From positions 1-64,000 of the forward strand of contig CANGTQ010000012.1 of the NCBI GenBank assembly GCA_947456955.1: a stretch of DNA of 64,000 nucleotides. Reading direction: 5' to 3'. Numbering within the stretch: position 1 is the first letter of the stretch; each line of letters starts with the position of its first letter. The position numbers and the translations under genes were made by a program. The notes under the pieces were generated by a model. That model had not been told where the DNA came from. It ran no database searches and was given only the letters and a program-made list of their open reading frames with translations. Origin of the DNA: Flavobacteriaceae bacterium (GTDB lineage Bacteria; Bacteroidota; Bacteroidia; Flavobacteriales; Flavobacteriaceae). Shown here piece after piece: positions 43,500 through 53,076 of this stretch.

Positions 43500-45323
43500 T
43501 TAATCAGGTTTTGTATAATAAATTTTAAGTTTCAATTTTTTCCCATCAGGAACAACCGGACTTGTTCCGTATAAAATAGTCCCCAATGGACTCAACACCG
43601 ACATAGAGGGAGCGCTACTAAAGTTGCTGTTTGCCGTTCTCAGTTTCGAAAAACCAACATTGTTAATATTTTCAGTTACTGATAACCCTAAACGAACATT
43701 AGTTGAATCTTTTTTAATTAAATCCCTTACGTAGTTAGTTATTCTTATTCTATATTTTTTTCCTCTGGCACCTCTTCCATCTCTCACATTTTGGGATTGA
43801 ATAATTCCGTCATGTATAAATTTGCTGAATTTTGGAAAATTAGCATTACTTGTAAAATCTAATGTATAATCAATCAAGACCTTTTTATTTGTTAAGTCAT
43901 ATAAAAAAATACGATTGGGTTCCGTAGGTTGGGCTTCAGGAGTTGCTGGAGAAAAGTTTGACATGGCTGCATTGTCAACATAAAAAGTAAGATTGGCTTC
44001 ATTAATTAACCAACCATTATATTTAATATCGTCAATTTCATCTGAAATGCCATTAGGACCAGTGAGTATGTATTTAGGATTGGTGGTACTAATTGGAAGA
44101 TTTTCGTTAAAGCTGTCATTTTTAATATACCCTTTTAAATCGGTTGAACCAAACAAATCTATAACTGACATTGCTCCTTCACCACCTTTTAAATAGAGTC
44201 TCGAAGCTTCTTGAGTACTATTATTGGCAGCATTCAAATAATCGAGGTTCTCATTAGAGTTTTCCAACAAACTTATTGTATTTCCATTAAAATTTAACGG
44301 AAATGATTTACTTACACGTTCTTTTTTGTACTCGTTTATTGTAGTAGTTGCTGGATTGTCTTTGGTTATTTTATCTTCTTTGTAAAAAATAGTTATTTTT
44401 CCTGCTTTGAAATTAATCATAGCCATGTTACCTGGATTTCCGTTTTCAACTTTAAAATAAATCCCTCTAAAATAATTTTTAAAAAGGGCATTACTCGATA
44501 ATTGACCTGTTGGAGCGTTTAAAATTTTATCATAAAAAACATCCGTTCTTAAATGCAATCGCATTGACGGTACTGATCTTGTAAATTTTTTGGTAACCCC
44601 ATCAGATTCATAAGTTGTTAATTTATGCTCTCTTTTGTCAAAATAAAATTGTTCGTTTTCACGGCCATCAACATTCCCTTCTGTGTTCGGAGCTGGAGCA
44701 GTCGGTGGCGCATTATTTAACAAAACCGGAATTTTATTATTATCAATCAGGTTATTTTGATCCGAATAAAACAATTGTTGCTCCGCTAAAGATTGATCAG
44801 GATCCAAGTCTCTCAAAAAATAATTAGATTGATAAACGCTCAACTTAAACTTTGAATTATTTGTTGAAGGAGTATCTTTATCATATGGAGTCACTCCAAA
44901 AATTGAATCTAACCTATATGTATTAATATTATCCGAATTAGTTGATTTCAACGTTTTAAAATAAGGGACATCCAAAATTACGCTATCGATAACCGGGAGA
45001 TCTTCATAAAGTTCGGTATCTGTATTGTTAAAAACCGGATTTAAAGTAGAAAGTTCGACTTGAGTTACAAAGTTAGCTTGCGTAGTTCCAAAAGCAGGAT
45101 TTGAATAAAACCCAAGTGGATTTATGGGCAAGTTATTTGAGGCAATAGGACCAAGTTTTTGATTGTATGCTTTTACAGTTAAGGTGCTGTCGACATCAAA
45201 ACCAAAGTGGTCATCACCAACAATATCAGTTCCTAATTCGTTAAAATCTTTATCGCATGAGGCGAAAATTATAGTTATTAAACCAACAATTAAAATTGGG
45301 CGTAAAAATGATTTTTTGTACAT
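43500..45323 (-). CDS. DUF4270 lipoprotein
   Basis: A 607-residue predicted outer-membrane-anchored lipoprotein. The signal peptide ends in FASC (Cys23), followed by [19 protein letters not shown], the usual DUF4270 opening, and a beta-rich body with VKIFYKE-type and [16 protein letters not shown] segments, ending [11 protein letters not shown]. The family is Bacteroidota-specific with no known activity. It is found next to glmS and the GT5-like gene in many genomes, so a link to the envelope is likely but unproven. Confidence 0.88.
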   Translation of the reverse strand: MYKKSFLRPILIVGLITIIFASCDKDFNELGTDIVGDDHFGFDVDSTLTVKAYNQKLGPIASNNLPINPLGFYSNPAFGTTQANFVTQVELSTLNPVFNNTDTELYEDLPVIDSVILDVPYFKTLKSTNSDNINTYRLDSIFGVTPYDKDTPSTNNSKFKLSVYQSNYFLRDLDPDQSLAEQQLFYSDQNNLIDNNKIPVLLNNAPPTAPAPNTEGNVDGRENEQFYFDKREHKLTTYESDGVTKKFTRSVPSMRLHLRTDVFYDKILNAPTGQLSSNALFKNYFRGIYFKVENGNPGNMAMINFKAGKITIFYKEDKITKDNPATTTINEYKKERVSKSFPLNFNGNTISLLENSNENLDYLNAANNSTQEASRLYLKGGEGAMSVIDLFGSTDLKGYIKNDSFNENLPISTTNPKYILTGPNGISDEIDDIKYNGWLINEANLTFYVDNAAMSNFSPATPEAQPTEPNRIFLYDLTNKKVLIDYTLDFTSNANFPKFSKFIHDGIIQSQNVRDGRGARGKKYRIRITNYVRDLIKKDSTNVRLGLSVTENINNVGFSKLRTANSNFSSAPSMSVLSPLGTILYGTSPVVPDGKKLKLKIYYTKPD

Positions 45324-45337
45324 AAAATTTCTATTTC

Positions 45338-46144
45338 TTAGGAAAGCATACTTTTGTAAAAGTTCGTATATGCTTCAGTAAATTTATCTTTCGAGGCGAA
45401 AGGTAAAAAAGGTTTTTCTGAAGACTGTATAAATTTTGTTAAACTTCCAGACACATTTTCAGAGGCAATAATTACACCGTCAGAATGTTTAATCGCTGCC
45501 TTAATAAGATTTTCATAATTAGGTAATTCTAATTCCTGAATAGCATCTTGAGGCACTCCATCAAACTTAATTTTGTTTATCATTTCAGCATCTAAACTTC
45601 CTTCAAAAGATTGGCTATATACAGAAGTCACAATCTTTGTTTCCGAAAATAAGGCTTCATCTTTATAATAATGTTTCATATAAATTGGCAATAAACTCGC
45701 CATCCAACCATGAACATGAATAATATCCGGCACCCAATTTAATTTTTTAACTGTTTCCACAACGCCTTTAGCAAAGAATATAGCTCTTTCATCGTTATCA
45801 GGATAAAGCACTCCTTCTTCATCACTGAAAGTGGCTTTTCTCTTGAAATATTCGTCATTATCTATAAAATAAACTTGAATTCGCTCTTTTGGGATAGACG
45901 CTACTTTAATTATCAAAGGCATATCCAAATCGTTCACTACTAGATTCATTCCCGACAAACGAATTACTTCGTGTAACTGATGCCTTCTTTCATTAATATT
46001 GCCATACCTTGGCATAAAAATTCTAATCTGTCCGCCTTGATCATTTATCATTTTGGGAACATCATACGACAGTAAAGAAACCTCATTTTCAGCTAAATAA
46101 GGCACCACTTCAGATGATACATACAATATTCTCTTATCTTCCAT
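45338..46144 (-). CDS. Glycogen/starch synthase N-terminal half (GT5-like), probably non-catalytic
   Basis: A 268-residue protein corresponding only to the N-terminal Rossmann half of glycogen synthase ([65 protein letters not shown]). The ADP-glucose-binding KxGGL loop expected after the VPY segment is replaced by [15 protein letters not shown], and the C-terminal nucleotide-binding half is missing, so glycogen synthesis is unlikely. Its preservation upstream of DUF4270 and glmS suggests a regulatory or binding role. The gene is divergent from panC. Confidence 0.85.
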   Translation of the reverse strand: MEDKRILYVSSEVVPYLAENEVSLLSYDVPKMINDQGGQIRIFMPRYGNINERRHQLHEVIRLSGMNLVVNDLDMPLIIKVASIPKERIQVYFIDNDEYFKRKATFSDEEGVLYPDNDERAIFFAKGVVETVKKLNWVPDIIHVHGWMASLLPIYMKHYYKDEALFSETKIVTSVYSQSFEGSLDAEMINKIKFDGVPQDAIQELELPNYENLIKAAIKHSDGVIIASENVSGSLTKFIQSSEKPFLPFASKDKFTEAYTNFYKSMLS

Positions 46145-46182
46145 AATCTAATCTACTTTATTTATTGGCAATAAAAAACAGG

Positions 46183-46190
46183 CAAAAGTA
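46183..46190 (-). promoter_or_regulatory. -7 box of the GT5-half/DUF4270/glmS operon (TACTTTTG)
   Basis: Perfect TAnnTTTG match on the - strand, 38 bases before the start at 46144. Confidence 0.5.
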
Positions 46191-46221
46191 CAAAAATTTA
46201 TGCAGTTATTTATGAAAATGG

Positions 46222-46229
46222 TAAGTTTG
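46222..46229 (+). promoter_or_regulatory. Probable -7 box of panC (TAAGTTTG)
   Basis: TAnnTTTG match 21 bases before the panC ATG. No obvious -33 element. Confidence 0.4.
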
Positions 46230-46250
46230 CAACTCATTTACTGAAAGCCA

Positions 46251-47099
46251 ATGCTCCTTTTTAACACTCAAAACGAATTAATATCCCATCTTAATTCTAT
46301 TTCAAATAAAGAAACGTCTGTTGGATTAGTGCCTACAATGGGTGCGCTACACGAAGGACATCTTTCGTTACTATCTGAAGCATATCAACATAACACTATA
46401 GTTGTGATAAGTATTTTTGTCAATCCTACACAGTTCAACAATGCTGAAGATTTGGCAAAATACCCTAAAACATTAGACAAAGACATCGAAAAAATAAAAA
46501 CTGTTTCTGATGATATTATTGTCTTTGCACCAAGTGTTGAGGATATTTACAGAGGTGAGATGGTTTCTGAGCATTTCGATTTTGATGGTTTGGAAAATCA
46601 GATGGAAGGAAAGTTTCGTCCCGGACATTTTAATGGCGTTGGAACTATCGTAAAACGACTCTTCGATATAGTAAAACCTACCAGCGCCTACTTTGGCGAA
46701 AAAGATTTTCAGCAATTGCAAATTATTAAGAAAATGGTTGAAAAATTGAAAATTCCGGTCACAATTGTTGGCTGTCCAATATACAGAGAATCCAATGGTT
46801 TAGCCATGAGTTCGCGCAACGAAAGATTGTCAGCTACTGAAAGAAAAGAAGCCGCTATTATATATAAAACTATATCTCAAGCCCAGAATTTATTTAAAAC
46901 AAAATCGGCCGAAGTAGTATACGAGTTTGTTATAAAAACATTTGAAAAACAGAGCAATTTTGAATTAGAATATTTTGAAATTGCCGACGAAACAACTCTA
47001 TTACCTTGTATCCGAAAAAACAAAACAAAAAAATACCGTGCTTTCATCGCAGTTTTTGTCAACAAAATCAGATTGATTGATACGATTTCATTAAATTAA
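46251..47099 (+). CDS. panC: Pantothenate synthetase
   Basis: ATP-dependent ligase joining pantoate and beta-alanine in coenzyme A biosynthesis. 282 residues with the nucleotidyltransferase HxGH motif ([10 protein letters not shown], His34/His37), VNPTQF near 57-62, the pantoate-binding GEKDFQQL segment near 148, and the MSSRN segment near 186 replacing KMSKS. panD, supplying beta-alanine, follows after 14 bases but also has its own promoter box. Confidence 0.97.
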   Translation: MLLFNTQNELISHLNSISNKETSVGLVPTMGALHEGHLSLLSEAYQHNTIVVISIFVNPTQFNNAEDLAKYPKTLDKDIEKIKTVSDDIIVFAPSVEDIYRGEMVSEHFDFDGLENQMEGKFRPGHFNGVGTIVKRLFDIVKPTSAYFGEKDFQQLQIIKKMVEKLKIPVTIVGCPIYRESNGLAMSSRNERLSATERKEAAIIYKTISQAQNLFKTKSAEVVYEFVIKTFEKQSNFELEYFEIADETTLLPCIRKNKTKKYRAFIAVFVNKIRLIDTISLN

Positions 47100-47109
47100 T
47101 TTACTTTTG
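47077..47109 (+). promoter_or_regulatory. Promoter TTG-N22-TACTTTTG four bases from the panD ATG
   Basis: TTG at 47077-47079 and TACTTTTG at 47102-47109; the ATG is at 47114. Transcription would begin at or next to the start codon, predicting a leaderless panD mRNA. Confidence 0.5.
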
Positions 47110-47113
47110 GGCC

Positions 47114-47464
47114 ATGCAAATTGAAGTAGTAAAATCTAAAATTCACAGGGTAAAAGTTACCGGAGCCGATTTAAATTATATTGGCAGTATAACTATTGAT
47201 GAAACATTGATGCAATCGGCTAATTTAATTGAAGGCGAAAAAGTGTCTGTTGTAAACGTTAATAACGGAGAGCGTTTTGAAACTTATGTTATCAAAGGCA
47301 TCAAAAATTCAGGTGATATTACACTAAATGGTCCAGCGGCAAGAAAAGTTCACAAAGGTGATATTATCATCATTATTTCTTATGCTTTAATGGATTTTGA
47401 AGAAGCCAAAAATTTCAAACCTTGGTTGGTTTTTCCAAACGAAACTAATAATTCCCTGACCTAA
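47114..47464 (+). CDS. panD: Aspartate 1-decarboxylase
   Basis: Pyruvoyl enzyme making beta-alanine from aspartate for pantothenate synthesis. 116 residues; self-cleavage between Gly24 and Ser25 in NYIGSITID would generate the pyruvoyl group. Further conserved segments are [13 protein letters not shown] near 49-61, LNGPAARK near 71-78 and IIIISYA near 86-92. It directly follows panC, and a TTG-initiated flippase-like gene starts 6 bases after its stop. Confidence 0.96.
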   Translation: MQIEVVKSKIHRVKVTGADLNYIGSITIDETLMQSANLIEGEKVSVVNVNNGERFETYVIKGIKNSGDITLNGPAARKVHKGDIIIIISYALMDFEEAKNFKPWLVFPNETNNSLT

Positions 47465-47470
47465 TTCATC

Positions 47471-48436
47471 TTGAAAAAACAAATCCGTAAATGGTTGACG
47501 GTTCTCATTCCTCTTTTAATAGGAATCGGGATTATATACTATCAATTTAAGACGCTGACTTCTGAAGAAATTGAGAAGATAAAAATCAGTTTTGAAAAGG
47601 CAAATTATTATTATATTTTATTGTCTTTAATAATTGCTTGCGTTGGCTATTGGTCAAGAGCATATCGCTGGAAATTTGCATTAAACCATTTGGGCTATAA
47701 AACTAAATTTTCTAACAATTTTTTTACGGTTTGCGTCTCCTATTTGGTGAACCTAACCGTTCCCCGATCGGGAGAAATTTCGCGTGCTGCTTTATTGAAA
47801 AAATACGAAGATGTACCTTTTGACAAGGCATTTGGAACCATAGTTGCCGAGAGAATCGTCGATTTACTAGTCTTTTTGCTTTTTGTTTTTATTGGATTTG
47901 TTTCTCAATTTGATAAAATTTATCAATTCCTTTTGAGTGAAAATGTATCCTTTAAATCTTTGATTATAACAGCTATTGTTGGGGTATTTTTATTTTTTGT
48001 ATTTATCCTGATATGGATTTATGCCGAATGGCAAATAATCTTAAAACTTAAAAAAAAATTGTCCGGATTAGTTGAAGGAATAACTACTGTTTATAAAATG
48101 AAAGATAAATGGAATTATGTTTTTCATTCATTTTTTATATGGTTCTCTTATCTAATGATGTTTTATGTAGCCGTTTTTGCTCTCCCTGAAACTTCAGAAA
48201 TCAATTTTGATATTGTGATTATGGGCTTCATTTTTGGTAGTCTGGCTGTTGGTTTTTCTAATGGCGGATTAGGCGCTTATCCTTTCTCTATAGCTTTGAT
48301 TTTTTCACTTTACGGAATTACAAAAGATGTTGGAACCGCTTTTGGATGGCTGGTTTGGACATCACAAACTATTTTAACCATTATCCTCGGGTTGATTTCG
48401 TATATTTTGCTTCCAGTTTTAAATAGAAATAAATAA
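47471..48436 (+). CDS. Flippase-like integral membrane protein (YbhN/UPF0104, lysylphosphatidylglycerol synthase TM region)
   Basis: A 321-residue polytopic membrane protein with about eight hydrophobic segments. Family signatures are the YWSRAYRWKFAL helix (about 58-69), the NLTVPRSGEISRAALLKKYE loop (about 94-113), ERIVDLLVFL (about 126-135) and the Gly-rich FSNGGLGAYPFS motif near 256-267. Related proteins move or modify lipids; the substrate here is unknown. No ATG is available; the start is the TTG at 47471, 6 bases after panD, so translation is probably coupled. Confidence 0.85.
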   Translation: MKKQIRKWLTVLIPLLIGIGIIYYQFKTLTSEEIEKIKISFEKANYYYILLSLIIACVGYWSRAYRWKFALNHLGYKTKFSNNFFTVCVSYLVNLTVPRSGEISRAALLKKYEDVPFDKAFGTIVAERIVDLLVFLLFVFIGFVSQFDKIYQFLLSENVSFKSLIITAIVGVFLFFVFILIWIYAEWQIILKLKKKLSGLVEGITTVYKMKDKWNYVFHSFFIWFSYLMMFYVAVFALPETSEINFDIVIMGFIFGSLAVGFSNGGLGAYPFSIALIFSLYGITKDVGTAFGWLVWTSQTILTIILGLISYILLPVLNRNK

Positions 48437-48493
48437 TTTTGTTATATTGCTAGTCAATTTAACAACCATTCTATTCGAACCAATCCTACTATC

Positions 48494-49657
48494 ATGAAAA
48501 AAATCATCTTGTTTCTATTTTTCATTTGTTCCAACGCTATTTTTTCTCAAAAAGTAACCGATACTATATCGTCTAAAAGACTAAACGAAGAGCGCGAAAT
48601 TACCATTGGCTTGCCGCCTTCATACGACAAAAATCCAAACCAAAAATATCCTGTTTTAGTTTTATTGGATGGCGATTTTCTTTTTGATGCTTTCCAAGGG
48701 GCATTGAGTTATAGTAATTATTGGTACGATTTGCCTGAAGTTATTATTGTTGGGATTTCTCAAAATAAAAATAACGAGCGCGAAACCGACTGCGCTGTTG
48801 ACCAAGAAAATGGTTTGCCAACAGAAAAAGGAGAAGCTTTCTTTGAATTTATTGGTTTGGAATTATTACCTTATATAGAAAAAAAATACAGAACTGCTCC
48901 TTTTAAAATGATTGCCGGATTAGACACTACAGCAGGCTTTTTAAATTGTTATCTATATAAAGACGTTCCACTTTTTGACGCCTATATTTCTATGAGTCCC
49001 GAACTTCCAACAGGAATGGAAGAACAACTTCCGGATAGATTAGCAGCCATTCAAAAACCAATTTTTTACTATCATTCCTCAGGCGATGGCGATATGAAAA
49101 AAATGCGCAACCGGATTTTAGCTTTAGACGAAGTTGCCAAAAAAATAAACAAACCATCACTTAATTACAGATTTGATGATTTCAAAGGAGCTTCTCATTA
49201 TTCGTTGGTTTTGAATTCTATTCCAAGTGCATTGTACCAAATATTCTCTGTTTACCAACCTATTTCAACTACTGAATTTAATGAGAAAATTGCTGTGCTT
49301 ACTTCAGGATATGTCGATTATTTAATTCAAAAATATGATGTTATTGAAAAGTCATTTGCGCTAAAATTACCAATTCGTTTAAATGATTTTAAAGCAATAG
49401 AAGCTGCCATCTTGAAAAACAAAGCCTATCCTGAGTTTGAAAAATTAGCACAATTAGCCAAAAAAAATTACCCTAAATCAATGTTGGCAGATTATGAAAT
49501 GGGGCAGATGTATGAAAAAAAGGGCGAGATGGCAAAAGCGGTTAAATCGTATATGATGGCTTACCAACGTGAAGAAATTGGTGATTTGACAAAAGACATG
49601 ATGATTGAAAGAGCTGACGAATTAAAGAACGGTAAAAATGAACTTGTTGAGGAATAA
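48494..49657 (+). CDS. Secreted alpha/beta-hydrolase-fold (esterase D-like) protein, active-site Ser not evident
   Basis: A 387-residue protein with signal peptide MKKIILFLFFICSNAIFSQ, an esterase-like domain (EREITIGLPPSYDKNPNQKYPVL, about 33-57; LLDGDFLFDAF) and a C-terminal helical TPR-like region (ADYEMGQMYEKKGEMAKAVKSYMMAY, about 340-370). At the expected nucleophile elbow the sequence is IAGLDTTAGF (about 138-147) instead of G-x-S-x-G, so catalysis by Ser is doubtful. In-frame coding-like sequence continues for 19 codons after the stop (49658-49714), hinting at a recent nonsense mutation. The gene precedes radA. Confidence 0.85.
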   Translation: MKKIILFLFFICSNAIFSQKVTDTISSKRLNEEREITIGLPPSYDKNPNQKYPVLVLLDGDFLFDAFQGALSYSNYWYDLPEVIIVGISQNKNNERETDCAVDQENGLPTEKGEAFFEFIGLELLPYIEKKYRTAPFKMIAGLDTTAGFLNCYLYKDVPLFDAYISMSPELPTGMEEQLPDRLAAIQKPIFYYHSSGDGDMKKMRNRILALDEVAKKINKPSLNYRFDDFKGASHYSLVLNSIPSALYQIFSVYQPISTTEFNEKIAVLTSGYVDYLIQKYDVIEKSFALKLPIRLNDFKAIEAAILKNKAYPEFEKLAQLAKKNYPKSMLADYEMGQMYEKKGEMAKAVKSYMMAYQREEIGDLTKDMMIERADELKNGKNELVEE

Positions 49658-49765
49658 ACGCTACCAGATTCAGCTCCAACGGATACTCCTCCAACCGAAG
49701 AGAAAAAGCAGGAATAATCCTGACACGAGCAAAGCGACTGACGCAGTAAAATAAATTCAGCATAA

Positions 49766-51127
49766 ATGTCTAAAGTAAAAACTACTTTTTTTTGTCAAAA
49801 TTGTGGCGCTCAATATGCCAAATGGCAAGGCCAATGCAATTCATGCAAAGAATGGAATACCATTGCCGAAGAAATTATTCAAAAAGAGGAGAAAACCAGT
49901 TGGAAATCTTCAAATACTGAATCTAAAAGAGTTTCAAAACCACTTAAAATAAAAGAAATCGATTCCTCTCAGGAGGTGCGGATGAACACAACCGACGGCG
50001 AATTGAACCGTGTGCTTGGCGGCGGAATTGTTCCGGGTTCCTTAATACTTTTGGGCGGTGAACCTGGCATCGGAAAAAGTACGTTGCTGTTGCAGATTTC
50101 TTTAAAATTACCTTATAAAACCTTATATGTTTCCGGTGAAGAAAGTCAGAAACAAATCAAAATGCGTGCAGAAAGGATTAATCCAAACAGCGACAATTGC
50201 TATATTTTAACCGAAACCAAAACCCAAAATATCTTTAGGCACATTGTAGAAATCGAACCTGATATCGTCATTATTGATTCAATACAAACCTTGCACACCG
50301 ATTATATAGAATCAACCGCAGGAAGCATTTCTCAAATAAGAGAAACAACTGCTGAGCTCATAAAATTTGCTAAAGAAACCAACATTCCGATGATTCTGAT
50401 TGGTCATATTACCAAAGATGGAAACATTGCAGGACCAAAAATATTAGAGCACATGGTAGACACGGTTTTGCAATTTGAAGGCGATAGAAATCATGTATAC
50501 CGAATACTTCGTTCGCTCAAAAACCGTTTTGGTTCTACTGCCGAATTGGGCATTTATGAAATGCAGGGTTCCGGTTTGCGTGAAGTTTCCAATCCTTCTG
50601 AAATATTAATTTCACATCGTGAAGAAGAACTTTCAGGAACTGCCATTGCGTCTACATTAGAAGGCATGCGTCCCTTGATGATAGAAATACAGGCTTTGGT
50701 TTCTACTGCAGTTTATGGCACACCGCAACGAAGCACCACAGGTTATAATGCAAAAAGGTTGAACATGATTTTAGCCGTATTGGAAAAACGGGCAGGTTTT
50801 CGTCTCGGAACCAAAGATGTCTTTCTGAATGTTACCGGTGGAATTTCAGTTGATGATCCGGCGATTGATTTGGCTGTCGTAGCTGCTATTTTATCTTCTA
50901 ATGAAGATATTGCTGTGGGCAAAGATGTTTGTTTTGCCGGCGAAGTTGGGCTTTCGGGCGAAATTCGTCCGATAAACCGTGTAGAGCAACGCATACAGGA
51001 AGCTGAAAAATTAGGATTTTCAACGATTTTTGTTTCTAAATACAATAAAATTGCCACCAAGTTTCCCGGTATAAAAATCGTTTTGATTTCCAAAATTGAA
51101 GAAGTTGTGGAACTGTTGTTTGGCTAA
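49766..51127 (+). CDS. radA: DNA repair protein RadA
   Basis: A 453-residue RecA-like ATPase promoting branch migration in recombination. N-terminal zinc finger C10-x2-C13-x10-C24-x2-C27, Walker A GEPGIGKST (about 99-107), the RadA-specific KNRFG motif (about 252-256), and a C-terminal Lon-protease-like domain (VFLNVTGGISVDDPAIDLAV, from about 352). Length and domain order are normal. A rearranged stretch of pseudogene fragments follows. Confidence 0.97.
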   Translation: MSKVKTTFFCQNCGAQYAKWQGQCNSCKEWNTIAEEIIQKEEKTSWKSSNTESKRVSKPLKIKEIDSSQEVRMNTTDGELNRVLGGGIVPGSLILLGGEPGIGKSTLLLQISLKLPYKTLYVSGEESQKQIKMRAERINPNSDNCYILTETKTQNIFRHIVEIEPDIVIIDSIQTLHTDYIESTAGSISQIRETTAELIKFAKETNIPMILIGHITKDGNIAGPKILEHMVDTVLQFEGDRNHVYRILRSLKNRFGSTAELGIYEMQGSGLREVSNPSEILISHREEELSGTAIASTLEGMRPLMIEIQALVSTAVYGTPQRSTTGYNAKRLNMILAVLEKRAGFRLGTKDVFLNVTGGISVDDPAIDLAVVAAILSSNEDIAVGKDVCFAGEVGLSGEIRPINRVEQRIQEAEKLGFSTIFVSKYNKIATKFPGIKIVLISKIEEVVELLFG

Positions 51128-51206
51128 GTAAATAATACTATGACAAACAAGAGGCAAAAAAAGCAATTCTCTATCTAAAAATCTGTGGAGCTATATTAGT
51201 GCTCGG

Positions 51207-51422
51207 ATGATGTAAAGTATAAATCACTTGACAATTCCGTGCTTTATGCTATTTTAGCTTCATGCTCAATCTTGAAATGGCACTTCTCATGATGCAACAC
51301 CAACAGTTTATAGTAGTTCCTTTTGTTACCGAACAAAATCCGCGCAAAGCCATTCGAAACGTGCTGATAAATGCGGTTGGATTTTGGGGGAATGCGGTGA
51401 GTGTTTTGTTAAGTAGGTCTTG
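51207..51422 (+). pseudogene. Internally deleted copy of the biotin-cluster ketoacyl synthase
   Basis: Bases 51207-51262 copy codons encoding DVKYKSLDNSVLYAILAS of the gene at 29144-30316. The sequence then jumps straight to its C-terminus (MLNLEMALLMMQHQQFI...NAVGFWGNAVSVLLSRS, 51261-51422). About 260 codons are missing and the two parts are out of frame with each other. Orientation is opposite to the intact gene, and the copy converges on bioB. Confidence 0.85.
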
Positions 51423-51444
51423 ATTTAAAACCACAGTTATTTAT

Positions 51445-51660
51445 TTAACCGCTAAGGTTACGAAGTTTTACACGAAGCACGCTAAGCAATTGATGTTCTT
51501 TGTGCCTTCTTAGTGCTCTTTGTGTTTTAGTTTTTTTACCATTAAGAAGGTAAGTTTTAGCATTAAGAAAAATTAAGGTATTTATGAAATCTCTTAATTT
51601 CCTTAATACCTTAATGTTAATTTTTTAACCACTAACTTCACGAAGATTTACACGAAGCTG
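51445..51660. repeat. Reverse-oriented copies of the 28.9-kb intergenic repeat
   Basis: Contains TTAACCGCTAAG...ACACGAAGCACGCTAAGCAA, TTTGTGCCTTCTTAGTGCTC, CATTAAGAAAAATTAAG and a second TTAACCACTAAC block. Order and sequence mirror the noncoding region downstream of the intact ketoacyl synthase, so gene remnant and repeats were probably copied together. Confidence 0.65.
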
Positions 51661-51662
51661 AA

Positions 51663-51858
51663 AATTACCAAATATGGCGAAGCCGATTTAAACAAAATAA
51701 ATGGTGAATTTGTCTATCGCGCAATTGATAAAGGCAAACTTAAAAGACCTATTTATCTTGGTGAATCTAATTCGAATTACACTCCCTTGTCTGCAATTTC
51801 TCCATATTTGCAAAAATGCGTGTTGACAAGTGAAGACCCATCATTCATGGTTATATAA
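51663..51858 (+). pseudogene. Fragment resembling a peptidoglycan glycosyltransferase (GT51)
   Basis: An open frame of about 64 codons without a start reads KITKYGEADLNKINGEFVY...NYTPLSAISPYLQKCVLTSEDPSFMVI and then stops. The SPYLQKCVLTSEDPSF stretch strongly resembles the first conserved motif of biosynthetic transglycosylases (the E-D-P-x-F motif with the catalytic Glu). The domain is cut at that point, and the upstream end is fused to a repeat. It is a dead fragment left by deletion. Confidence 0.6.
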
Positions 51859-51860
51859 TC

Positions 51861-52946
51861 TTATTTTCCTTTTGTTGACGCTTCTAAGTTTCTTTCAATA
51901 GTATGCCCGGGGCGAGACCATTTAGGTTTTTCTCCTAAAGCTTGATATTGTGAGTCTGCAGCTTCAACTGTGGTAGGCTGCATTACTTTGATAAATGGTT
52001 TTTGTGCCACCAATCCAAGTGTTTCAAACATTTTCATGTCTTCATTCACATCCGGATTAGGTGTAGTTAATAATTTATCACCAGCAAAAATGGAGTTTGC
52101 GCCAGCAAAGAAACACATGGCTTGTCCTTCGCGTGACATTTCCGTTCTTCCTGCAGAAAGGCGTACTTGAGTTTCTGGCATTACAATTCGGGTAGTAGCG
52201 ACCATTCGTATCATTTCCCATATCTCGACTGGTTTTTCGTTTTCCATCGGAGTTCCTTCAACTGCTACTAAAGCATTAATCGGCACCGATTCCGGTTGTG
52301 GATTTAATGTGGAAAGCGCTACCAGCATTCCAGCTCTGTCTTCAATACTTTCCCCCATACCAATAATCCCACCGCTACAAACAGTAACATTTGTTTTACG
52401 TACATTTTCGATAGTTTCTAAACGGTCCTCAAAACCTCGGGTAGAAATTACTTCTTTATAATAATCTTCAGAAGTGTCTAAATTGTGATTATAAGCGTAT
52501 AAACCAGCTTCGGCAAGTCGCTGTGCTTGATTTTCAGTTATCATTCCCAAAGTGCAACAAACTTCCATATCAAGTTTGTTAATAGTTCTTACCATTTCTA
52601 AAACCTGGTCAAATTCTTCACCGTCTTTTACATTACGCCATGCAGCACCCATACAAACACGAGAAGAACCGTTCGATTTGGCACGCAAAGCCTGAGCTTT
52701 TACCTGGCTTACCGACATTAAATCGTTGCCTTCTATATCAGTATGATAACGAGCAGCTTGAGGGCAATAACCACAATCTTCAGGACAGCCGCCGGTTTTA
52801 ATAGATAATAAAGTGGAAACCTGAACAACATTTGGATCGTGCTGTTCTCTGTGGATTGTTGCTGCTTCATAAAGCAAATCCATCATAGGTTTGTTATAAA
52901 TAGCAATGATTTCTTCTTTAGTCCAATTGTGTTTTGTAATGCTCAT
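51861..52946 (-). CDS. bioB: Biotin synthase
   Basis: Radical-SAM enzyme inserting sulfur into dethiobiotin. 361 residues from the ATG at 52946. The radical-SAM cluster ligands are Cys54, Cys58 and Cys61 (GGCPEDCGYC), with YNHNLDTSEDYY near 155, GGIIGMGES near 192 and the RLSAGR auxiliary-cluster region near 260. Upstream in-frame starts are excluded because a promoter box overlaps them. It lies 17 kb from the other biotin genes, next to a relic of their ketoacyl synthase. Confidence 0.97.
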   Translation of the reverse strand: MSITKHNWTKEEIIAIYNKPMMDLLYEAATIHREQHDPNVVQVSTLLSIKTGGCPEDCGYCPQAARYHTDIEGNDLMSVSQVKAQALRAKSNGSSRVCMGAAWRNVKDGEEFDQVLEMVRTINKLDMEVCCTLGMITENQAQRLAEAGLYAYNHNLDTSEDYYKEVISTRGFEDRLETIENVRKTNVTVCSGGIIGMGESIEDRAGMLVALSTLNPQPESVPINALVAVEGTPMENEKPVEIWEMIRMVATTRIVMPETQVRLSAGRTEMSREGQAMCFFAGANSIFAGDKLLTTPNPDVNEDMKMFETLGLVAQKPFIKVMQPTTVEAADSQYQALGEKPKWSRPGHTIERNLEASTKGK

Positions 52947-52967
52947 AAGTGCAATTTTATAGTGCAT

Positions 52968-52998
52968 CAAAAGTAGTTAAATTGTATGGAAGTTACAA
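52968..52998 (-). promoter_or_regulatory. Promoter TTG-N20-TACTTTTG of bioB
   Basis: On the - strand, TACTTTTG at 52968-52975 and TTG at 52996-52998 with a 20-base spacer, 21 bases before the chosen ATG. No BirA-type operator is recognised. Confidence 0.6.
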
Positions 52999-53076
52999 TT
53001 TTGAGGTAGATTTTAGAATGTTGTTACTAACAAATGTTGTGGATATAGAGTTTAAAGTCAAACTAAAGAATGATAA

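Noticed and set aside
43440..43500. glmS ribozyme/riboswitch
   Set aside because: Only 11 bases separate glmS from the upstream gene; no room for or sign of the ribozyme.
47761..47800. CCCCGATCGGG in the flippase-like gene as a REP insertion
   Set aside because: The encoded TVPRSGEISR is a conserved family motif, so the palindrome is coincidental.
50743..51093. 116-codon - strand frame opposite radA
   Set aside because: Lies entirely within the well-supported radA frame; no independent signal.
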